Shown one piece after another: positions 56,616 to 64,000 of a stretch of DNA of 64,000 nt. The translations under genes and the position numbers were made by a program. Each line of letters starts with the position of its first letter. Position 1 is the stretch's first letter. The stretch is from Ephydatia muelleri (Eukaryota > Porifera > Demospongiae > Spongillida > Spongillidae): the NCBI GenBank assembly GCA_013339895.1, contig JABACO010000101.1:44263-108262 (forward strand), read 5' to 3'. A model generated the notes under the pieces. The model did no database searches. It had not been told where the DNA came from and saw only the letters and a program-made list of their open reading frames with translations.

Positions 56616-56940
56616 AACTAGCCAGGGCCCGGATTACCTGTTTCACTGGCCTAGCACTAGGCCTTCGGGCATGCATGTCCATCACCCATGACGCGAAACC
56701 CTCCACCCGATGCGTGATGAGTGCTGTAGTCTATGAGTCTGGTACGGAACACCAGCCGTTAGTTGACAGAACATTGTTTTAGACTTTAGTCGCCCTCTCT
56801 CCTCCCCAGGCACCACGGGTATTCATGTTCGTTACGTCATTATTGTTACTGTCACACCATAATTAACGACCAATGCGGTATCGATTACATCATTAGTATT
56901 TGCATTGGATTACACCTGTTGTTGTGATGTATTCCTGAAT
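56616..56940. other. Region without a recognised gene
   Basis: Nothing recognised between the RecQ repeat and the satellite. Confidence 0.5.
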
Positions 56941-57234
56941 GATCACGCACATGGGCATTGCAGGTCACATGATCACGCACATGGGCATTGCAGGTCACAT
57001 GATCACACACATGGGCATTGCAGGTCACATGATCACACACATGGGCATTGCAGGTCACATGATCACACACATGGGCATTGCAGGTCACATGATCACGCAC
57101 ATGGGCATTGCAGGTCACATGATCACGCACATGGGCATTGCAGGTCACATGATCACGCACATGGGCATTGCAGGTCACATGATCACGCACATGGGCATTG
57201 CTGGTCACATGATCACGCACATGGGCATTGCTAG
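56941..57234. repeat. 30 bp satellite, about 10 copies
   Basis: Unit gatcacgcacatgggcattg plus caggtcacat, head to tail with register kept exactly at 30 bp. Variation is nearly restricted to cgc/cac at position 6-8 of the unit, plus a CTGG variant in copy 9. Unit length is a multiple of three, so several frames stay open on both strands; those frames are artefacts. The copies are contiguous with no spacers, so this is not a CRISPR array. Confidence 0.95.
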
Positions 57235-57384
57235 AGACTGTGTAGTACTGTGTATTATCTCCTCCTCCCCTGACCCTCATATGTTGTAGGCTGTGTGTAT
57301 TGTGTACAGACATGTGAGACATGTCACATGTTGGATTTGATCTACACTGTACTTATGAGGGACATTATTGTTCCACACATGCAG

Positions 57385-57487
57385 GCAGCAGCAACACAAC
57401 TGCTCTTGGCTGTACGTAATGGAGACATAGCCACTGTGAGGAGGACTAGTGACCGAGGGTCATGTGGACGTGAATGTAACGGATGAG
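57385..57487 (+). pseudogene. First ANK exon of the second locus, +1 base
   Basis: Acceptor acacatgcag ends at 57384, donor gtaggtg at 57488. The first part reads AAATQLLLAVRNGDIATVRR and the end EGHVDVNVTDE in another frame. The exon is 103 bp, one more than the 102 bp of an intact 34-codon ANK exon, and the extra base lies in aggaggacta near 57441-57450. Typical first ANK repeat (LLxAVRxGD). Confidence 0.7.
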
Positions 57488-58657
57488 GTAGGTGTGTCCA
57501 GTTTGTCTTGTTGCTAAACTCCAATGGAGGCTTCTGAATGGGCCAGGTACAGTAGGTCTTTTCCAGTCACTCCATGTAGCTTGTAACACACCTCAATGGA
57601 GGGGCTTTTCAACAGCATCAATGTATAATTATGTTATCACAAAGGTCATACACTACAGGGTCATGCACAACATGTGATGACAGAAGACATGTACAATAGA
57701 CACATGACACCAGTACAGATATTCTCTCTCCAAGTTGTCTTGCCTGAGAGTGTAATCTGGTGATCCTACCATGTGATTAGGGAGTGTGTTAAGAGAGGGT
57801 ATGGGGAGGTTGGGTGCGATGAGAGGGTTTTGATGAGGGAGGATGATGGGAATGGAGGAGGTGTGTGTGAGTGTGAGGAGGTGGATGTGGGTGGGGAGGG
57901 AGGTGTGGGTGTGAGGAGGTGGGATGGTGTGGGGAGGTGGATTGGGTGGGGGAGGGAGGTGTGGGTTGAGGAGGTGGGGATGGTGTGGGGAGTGGCTGTG
58001 GGTGGGGAGGGCGGTGTGGTGCGGCGGCGGTGTGGGTTGTGCGGCGGTGGCTGTGGTGGGGCGGGCGTGTGGGTGTGGCGGTGGTGTGGGTGTGGGTGGG
58101 GGTGTGGTGGGTGGGGCGGGCGGTGTGGGTGTGCCGGGGGCGGTGTGGGTGTGCGGCGGTGGGTGTGTGGGTTTGGGGCGGTGGGTGTGCCTGTGGCGGG
58201 CGGTGCGGGTGTTTCCGCGAGGGTGTGTGTGGTGTGGGAGATGGTTCCCCGTTATGGAGTATAGATGTGGAAAGGGAGGGTGTGAGGAACAGGGTTTGTT
58301 CACATACCCACATTGACATGTTGCATCTGTTGTGCACATCACTAACTATCATCCAAGTACTGTACACCAGTCGAGTTCAAATTTAGAGGATGGCTGCAGT
58401 AGTTTTATCCGTCTTCGTCCTCGTCCCATGACACCTGTAACACACTTGAATGGCATGACTTTTAAACAGTACCAAAGTACATCAATATCTATTATATCAT
58501 CACAAATGTCATACTGCTTAGAACTGATTATTTATTTGTGCACAACATGGACAGACAGATGTCTGGTGCATCAGTCACTCCATGATTGTACATCTGTCAT
58601 ATCTAATGTGTCAATCCTCACATATACTGGTTTCAGATGCAGCAAATTGTATTGCAA
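57488..58657. other. Non-coding part of second ANK locus
   Basis: Dispersed segment (57540-57800), minisatellite (57780-58250), dispersed segment again (58330-58650). No gene. Confidence 0.65.
57780..58250. repeat. G/T/C-rich minisatellite, second locus
   Basis: Diverged version of the ANK-unit minisatellite with gcggtgtgggtgtgcggcgg-like words; more CpG than the blocks at 1800-12800, so it evolved separately. Confidence 0.88.
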
Positions 58658-58975
58658 GGATGGTTGGAGTCCATTCCAAACATGTGATGTGGGTGTGAGT
58701 GTGGGGAGGGTGGGTGTGAATGTGGGAGGTGGATGTGGGAGGTGGGATGTGGGTGTGGGGAGGTGGGTGTGGGGAGGTGGGTGTGGGCAGGTGGGTGTGG
58801 GGAGGTGGATGTGGATGTGGGTGTGGGGAGGTGGATGTGGGCATTGGGGAGGTGGATTGTGGGCGTGGGGAGGTAGATGTGGGTGTGGGGAGGTGTGGGT
58901 GGGTGGGTGTAGGTGTGGGTGTGATGTGATGGGTACACCCACCTACCCACACCCACGCCCACCTCCCGAGTGATC
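58658..58975. repeat. Truncated ANK exon start run into minisatellite
   Basis: attgcaaggatggttggagtcc at 58651-58672 is the acceptor and first codons of a type A exon (compare attgcagaatggttggactcc at 11717); it stops after ~20 bp and a G/T minisatellite begins (58687-58975). The acceptor is also damaged (gcaagg for gcagg). Confidence 0.6.
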
Positions 58976-59061
58976 ACACCCATAATGGAGGCACCTCCTC
59001 TATTGTTTCATCACATGCCACAATGACAGCATTGTTAAAGTCTAACACTGGTCTTAAATCA

Positions 59062-59335
59062 TGTCACCAGGCTGGTGCAGCAGCCCTTGCAGCTGAGGCC
59101 TGTAAGCTCCTCTCAAATGATCCGAAATGCCATGAGTTTGGTTAGGTCCTGCATTCTGTTAGCTGTGGGGAATTATGGCAATTGGGGCAAGGAGGCCCAC
59201 CATACCTTCTCCAGGCTGGCATCCTACCTGGCATTCACCAGTCCACCCCTAATCAGCAGTTGTGGCAGAAATTTATGGCCAGTTGAATATAGCCCTGGTT
59301 TGTTCCATTGCTAGAGCCATCCTGGCTAGGGAGCT
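59062..59335 (+). pseudogene. Reverse-transcriptase polyprotein fragment (C-terminal part)
   Basis: AGAAALAAEACKLLSNDPKC, stop/frame change, then AVGNYGNWGKEAHHTFSRLA and, in a third frame, AEIYGQLNIALVCSIARAIL. Same order as 32740-32990, so the same element family. Followed by the shared 3'-end repeat to about 59475. Confidence 0.6.
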
Positions 59336-59475
59336 CCCCTGTCTTAAGAAACTGCTATCACAAAAAAAGATCTCAATGCATTGTACAAATAATGCACTGC
59401 AAGAGGCAAGCAATGGCACGATTAAATGCACTTATATACTTCCCCTATTAAAATCAATACAGTTTACAAAAGGGA

Positions 59476-61328
59476 GATAAATCTACAGTTTTTAGATTCT
59501 ACATAAAGGTGATGATATTGTGTGTAGATACAACATGTTGAGGCTAGGGATTCTTGCTGTCCTTTGTTTTATATGTGCAATCCAATAGGGCCACCTGATT
59601 ATGTGTGTGGATCGTGATGTACCGGAGAATATAACGACTCCACTCCTCCCCTTACTTGAGACCCTAAATAAAATGGCATGTTTTTGAAACGAGCGTATCT
59701 CCAAAACCCGTCACGCCACCACGTACCTTTTAACTTTTTATAAGAAAGGAAATGGGTACCCAGGCAATATGAGTTTGAAAAAGGTACGTGGTGACCTCCT
59801 CCCCTTACCCTCTTCATGATGAGTCCATCTACTCACCAGCTCTCCCATGAGTAGTACATGTACATTACAGGTGTGGAAGCATTGTTAAGCAAGTATGCGT
59901 GTGGAAGTGAAACGGTTATGGGAGAACATGTAACACTAAAGCTGTATTGCATGAACAGTTTAAGTGGGCATAGTTAGACAAAGTGTCAACGGCATATAAC
60001 ATTTCAAGGTGGGCCATTTACATTAACGAATAAACGATATACATGTATGCACTTGGATTAGGCAACACGAGACTTGTCAGGAGATTAGTTAATGCACCGA
60101 TGTTATTGATCACCCCAACGCACCCCTGCCTGGACTTTCCAGTACTCCCATGCACACACCTAGTTGTCTCTCCCACTCTTCAAATAGGACATCATGGGTG
60201 ACTCTTGAGTTTGCAGTACCGTTATCATAGTGTAGGTAATACTTGAACTGTTGTAGTGCACTTCTAACCAGGCTGGTCAATGATCGCCAAATGAATAGAT
60301 TAGCATATGTACACCATGGCTACCATTTTGTATGAATGTGGATGTGGGGAGGTGGTGGGGTGTGGGGAGTTAGGTGTGGGTGTGATGTGGGAGGGTGTGG
60401 GAGATGGGTTCAGGTTATGGAGCATGTGAAGATAGAGGGTGTGGAAATGTAGGGAGTGTACAAGAGGTTAGTACACATACCTTGATATGTTACATTGATC
60501 ATCGAAGTACTGTACACAGTATAGGTCAGATATAGAGGTCGGCTACAGTAGGTTTTCTGCAGTCTTTGTCCTGGTCCCATGGCAGGACTTTTCTACACTA
60601 CAAATAAGCATCAATATCTATTATGCCATCACAATGTCATGCACTACAGAATGCATCACAAATCTTATTCCAGTAATGTTTCATTCACAACATGGGATGT
60701 CCACACAAAATCTACATGTGTACGCTGTACGCTAGTAGCTTCTGATAAATACATACACTTGTATCTCTTTGTGTGCATGTACATGTGACCCAAGCCACAC
60801 AGCATGAAGGGAGTGGTGTGTATATTTACACATCACTACATGTGTATGACATCATTAGCCTATAATCACTCTGTGTACATGCCATCCAAACCACACAGCA
60901 TGTCTCAACAGAGTCTCATCATGATTGTGTTGTAGTGATCTCACACATAATGGAGGCACCTCCTCATGTTTCATCACATGCCACAATGACAGCATTGTTT
61001 TAAGTCTATCACTGGTCTCCGCTGTCCTTTGTTTTACAGATGCATTCCCATAGGACAACTGTTAGGGTGTGTAACCTCCCCTGCATAATGAAATCGATTT
61101 TTCCTAATACTTTTGAAACAGTGATCGATTTTTCAGGTTTTTTGTGCATCTGAAAATCGATTTATGCATTCCTATAGGGCCACTGATTGTGTGTGTGCAT
61201 GTGTTGAAGAGTGAATAAAGCATTCATGTGTTTTTTGCAAATAGCATCCTGTCCATATACATGCAGGAGCACCAGAATGAATGAAGTAGAATAACCCTCT
61301 GGGGGTAATGATGGGTTTTGTATTGCAG
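59476..61328. other. Non-coding ANK-unit sequence of the second locus
   Basis: Pieces of the ANK unit in rearranged order: A-B intron (59800-60330), minisatellite stub (60345-60400), dispersed segment (60400-60760), TAGGG transposon end at 61063, and the exon acceptor. A short insertion at 59640-59795 carries inverted arms caccacgtacctttt (59717-59731) and its complement (59779-59793). Confidence 0.65.
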
Positions 61329-61427
61329 GATGGTGTGACTCCTCTGGTCATTGCAAGTCACAATGGACATCTTGAAATAGTGAAGTCACTCATTGAAGCA
61401 GGAACTAATGTCAATCATACTACAAAG
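61329..61427 (+). CDS. Ankyrin-repeat exon A5, second locus (33 codons)
   Basis: 99 bp, phase 0, acceptor attgcag ending 61328, donor gtagtg at 61428. Reads DGVTPLVIASHNGHLEI then SLIEAGTNVNHTTK. Intact and very similar to A1 and A3, with the consensus Asp at position 1. Its neighbours are decayed, so whether it belongs to an expressed gene is open. Confidence 0.75.
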
Positions 61428-62141
61428 GTAGTGAAAATGAACACTATTATTTAGGGTCCTACATTTTCACACATGGGTTTCAGTTCAGTTCAATGGATGA
61501 CATTTGCTCCAGGTGTGTGTGGATCGTGATGTACATGTAGAGTGGGATTGTATTCTGTGTTTATGTATGTACAGTATGTGAGGCCTGGACTAAGGGCAAA
61601 GTGGGGCCCATACAGTTCTCATGGGCCTCCCCACCTCCTCCCCTTACCCTCTTCATGATCAGTCCATCTACCACCACATGTTACATTAGTTGTGCACATC
61701 ACTAACTCTATCATCCAAGTACTCTACACAGTCGAGTTCAAATTTAGAGGATGGCTGCAGTAGTTTTATCCGTCTTACGTCCTCGTCCCATGTCACCTGT
61801 AACACACTTGAATGGCAGGACTTTTAAACAGTACCAAAGTACATCAATATCTATTATATCAATCACAAATGTCATACTGCTTAGAACAGATTATTTATTG
61901 TGCACAACATGGACAGGCAGATGTCTGGTGCATCAGTCACTCCATGATTGTACATCTGTCATATCTAATGTGTCAATCCTCACATATACTGGTTTCAGAT
62001 GCAGCAAATTGTATTGCAGGATGGTTGGAGTCCATTAAAAACATGTGGTGTGGGTGTGAGGAGGTGGGTGTGAGTGTGGGGAGGTGGGTTGTGAATGTGG
62101 GGTGGTGGATGTGGGTGTGGGGAGGTGTGGGGAAAATATGC
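61428..62141. other. Non-coding; second ANK exon stub cut by minisatellite
   Basis: Standard ANK-unit intron start, then the dispersed segment, then at 62011-62036 an acceptor plus start of a type A exon (gtattgcaggatggttggag) broken after 17 bp, followed by minisatellite (62046-62132). Same structure as 58651-58975, so the two are duplicates. Confidence 0.65.
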
Positions 62142-62690
62142 CACAGTTAAACAACTTCTTTCAGGCCCTGGAAGAGATTGGAGCACTTGACCCCCATGTT
62201 GCCTTTACCCTCCTTCGTGTCTGTGGAGTTTTCTGTAAATTTGTCCATCTGGCTCATATCACACCTCCTTTACATGCCACAAAGGCCTGCTGTAGACACA
62301 TCTGATCGTGCTTGACATCAGGCTAGGCGGAGCTTGAGTAGAGGTGGTCTGGGTCTGCCGTTCCCTCACAACAAACACTCTCCGGCAGCATACATTGCCT
62401 TGCTTTGTTCTTCCAGTTTTGGTTCCCAGTCTCAACTCACCTTGCATCAGCTATTCGTTGCTTAATTCTTCTGTACAATTCGTTTAGTTCTTCTCTACCA
62501 CTATCAGAGGCAATTAACTCAGAGGTACTTCTGTAGACTCCTGTCACCCAAAGAGCCTTTCCTCCAAGTGGACCGATCATCTCTTCAAAGTTCTTTGCAC
62601 CAGGTCCTCTGTTGCTGACAAAGCTCGCCTGCTGTCTGTTTCCTTCCCTCATGCAGCGCATGGCTATCTGTCACTCCTTCAGAGGGTCTT
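62142..62690 (+). pseudogene. Reverse-transcriptase polyprotein fragment (N-terminal part)
   Basis: NNFFQALEEIGALDPHVAFT then LLRVCGVFCKFVHLAHITPP (62150-62275); after decayed sequence, VADKARLLSVSFPHAAHGYL (62612-62670). These are landmarks of the region between RT core and C-terminus in the same RT family as at 32620 and 59062. Multiple stops. 62530-62575 is shared with 32615-32655. Confidence 0.55.
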
Positions 62691-62899
62691 AGGGCCCGGC
62701 ACACACTAGGCGATATCGCTGCGCAACTAGTCGCCAGGAACAGTCGTAAGCGATATCGTCTAGTGTGTGCATATATGTTGCTGGCGACATTTGTCGCTAG
62801 CAACATGTCGCCCGAAGTTGAGCACTGCTCTACTTTCAAGCGACAACTTCAAACAAACCGCAGCCACCACAAAATCAATGGTTAATAAAAGTGTACAAA

Positions 62900-63511
62900 A
62901 TGGCGACATCAGGAACGATCGAGTGGAACTACGAGAACATAGAACAACTCATTGAACTCCACGAACAAAGGCCGTGTCTCTACGATACCAAAAGTAAAGA
63001 CTATTTCAACAGAGATGTCAGAAATGTTGCGCTGCAGGACATTGCAAAGGTTCTGAACACGACTGGTAAGAGCATAAAAACATTAGTACATATACAATTG
63101 TATAACATATGCAAAAGCTGAATCAGTGCATGCGTATGTGCATGTGTGCATTCATGCATGCTTAGGGAGAAAGAAGCCATGCTGATACCAGTAATAGGTG
63201 GTAAATGACTATATAGGCTTTCTGTAAAGGTTATTTGTGCTTTACGTGATAAGTAGGCAATTGCATGAAAATGTAGTGTATAATTGGGGTATTATTGGTA
63301 CATTTAAATAAATGTTCATTATACAGATGTGCAAATAAAAACAAAGCTAAAAAGTTTGCGAACTCAGTATACTCGTGAAAAACAGAAAACAAAGAAGAGA
63401 CCCACAGGGACTGGGACAGATGACCTCTATGTGTCCAAGTGGCCGTTCTACACCCGGCTTCGTTTCCTTGATGACTCTGTAGAAGCTAAGCCAGGCACAT
63501 CAAATTTGGAT
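62900..63511 (+). CDS. MADF/Myb-SANT-like protein of the Harbinger element (exons 1-2)
   Basis: Exon 1 62900-63065 (donor gtaaga) and exon 2 63327-63511 (acceptor ttatacag, donor gtgagt); the splice joins one base to two bases as Asp. Start ATG at 62900 follows tacaaa. Reads WNYENIEQLIELHEQRPCLY then DYFNRDVRNVALQDIAKVLN, QIKTKLKSLRTQYTREKQK and a ...VSKWPFYTRLRFLDD end: the MADF three-helix DNA-binding domain. In Harbinger elements this partner protein helps the transposase enter the nucleus and find the ends. No stop or frame break is visible; further exons may follow. Confidence 0.82.
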
Positions 63512-63706
63512 GTGAGTTAATAACTTTATACATAAATCATGTATCATAAGGAATGCAGTATGCGTACAGTGAAATATTACCTCTCAGTCAGTATTGACGT
63601 ATGTTGTTTTAAATAATATTACTGCGGTACATGTTAAATTAAATCATGTTCCATTGCCATGGTACTTCACCTTCTTTAGAATTATAATAATCTCTCAGAT
63701 AATCTT

Positions 63707-63985
63707 TTAAATTTTTCGCAGATGTGGAGTAGTTGTTACTGCTTTGCAATTCAACAGGCATCCGTCTTTCAATATCAGCTCCTTGTCGCCAATCTCCTGG
63801 TATTCAGCATGAGTTTCACGATCTTCAGAGTCAAGACTTCCTTGAGGTGTATAAATATTACTAGCTGCAATCCTACTCCTTAAGAAATTATGCAAGGAAC
63901 AGCATGCCATAACAATAAGCTCTACCTTATCAGGGTCTAGAGCAAGAGGAGATGAGATAGCCCTGAAACGATTAGCCAGGATTCC
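63707..63985 (-). CDS. Harbinger DDE transposase, C-terminal part
   Basis: Minus strand from the window edge: AFGILANRFRAISSPLAL, then VELIVMACCSLHNFLRSR and YTPQGSLDSED, ending at the stop 63707-63709. FGILxNRFR and ACxxLHNFL are hallmarks of the DDE_Tnp_4 family after the last catalytic residue. The frame shows a TAA just before this stretch (63986-63988), which may be an exon border or a mutation; the window ends there, so intactness cannot be judged. Confidence 0.75.
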   Translation of the reverse strand, partial: GILANRFRAISSPLALDPDKVELIVMACCSLHNFLRSRIAASNIYTPQGSLDSEDRETHAEYQEIGDKELILKDGCLLNCKAVTTTPHLRKI

Positions 63986-64000
63986 AAACGCACTTTAACG

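Larger units (their letters stand above)
62692..64000. mobile_element. PIF/Harbinger element, left part (runs off the window)
   Basis: Begins GGGCCCGGCACACACTAGGC right after TTA (62689-62691), the usual 3 bp Harbinger target. Subterminal hairpins follow: 62699-62720 pairs with 62749-62770, and 62776-62789 with 62792-62805. Inside are a MADF-domain gene (plus) and, in convergent orientation, a DDE transposase C-terminus (minus), the two-gene layout of these elements. The right end is outside the window. Confidence 0.8.

Noticed and set aside
56941..57234. CRISPR-like regular repeats
   Set aside because: The 30 bp units are contiguous with no spacers, and the surroundings are eukaryotic; it is a tandem satellite.
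56885..57322. Repeat-protein genes of 109-145 residues on both strands across the satellite
   Set aside because: A 30 bp period keeps several frames open automatically; no start context, splice signal or family supports them.
57653..58386. Large open frames on both strands near the second ANK locus
   Set aside because: Low-complexity His/Thr/Pro or Gly/Val/Trp readings of the G/T minisatellite.

Overview
The window looks like nuclear DNA of an early-branching animal, most plausibly a sponge. Reasons: genes split into short exons with GT..AG introns; one gene chaining ankyrin (ANK) repeats, fibronectin type III (FN3) repeats, a Roc-COR (Roco) GTPase module and a Death-like domain; and many metazoan-type transposon families (Ty3/Gypsy, hAT, Tc1/mariner, PIF/Harbinger, LINE-like). 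This is inference from domains and gene structure; no rRNA, tRNA or organellar marker is present to confirm it.

Positions 1-27200, plus strand: one large gene. Eight intact ANK exons (99 bp type A, 102 bp type B, all phase 0) lie in a segmentally duplicated ~3.6 kb unit. A terminal ANK exon (15044), a 25 bp micro-exon (15820), three near-identical 282 bp FN3 exons (phase 1-1), a long Roc GTPase exon (24112), the COR part, a 30 bp exon and a Death-like last exon (stop 27190-27192) follow. Splice phases match along most of the chain. Two breaks stand out: one extra G at the start of the terminal ANK exon and a one-base frameshift between the GTPase and COR parts. The introns are filled with a G/T-rich minisatellite and fragments of hAT-like and Tc1-like elements.

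Positions 27982-32335: a complete 4354 bp Ty3/Gypsy retrotransposon with identical 120 bp LTRs and a perfect 5 bp target duplication (TGTCC). It is a very recent insertion, but has one in-frame stop between RNase H and integrase.

Positions 32500-44600: a transposon graveyard holding reverse-transcriptase fragments, a Tc1-like end with the start of a transposase, an internally deleted hAT element, a LINE remnant, and a 1181 bp non-autonomous hAT element with 12 bp TIRs and an 8 bp target duplication. Two degenerate minus-strand coding stretches are not recognised.

Positions 44600-50300: scattered, decayed exons of a cytosolic methionyl-tRNA synthetase, with local duplications, a 57 bp G run and a 24 bp perfect palindrome. 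Positions 50700-51200 are a long CCTCC tract.

Positions 52000-56620: an hAT pseudogene, a degenerate minus-strand gene resembling the RAG1 N-terminal zinc-binding region, and the first exon of a RecQ-type helicase. The helicase 5' end is repeated as an inverted copy 3.1 kb away. Positions 56941-57234 are a 30 bp x ~10 satellite.

Positions 57300-62150: a second, decayed copy of the ANK locus (one intact type A exon, one frameshifted first exon, two exon stubs cut by minisatellite), interrupted by reverse-transcriptase remnants. From 62692 to the right edge is the left part of a PIF/Harbinger element carrying a MADF-domain gene (plus) and the C-terminal part of its DDE transposase (minus).
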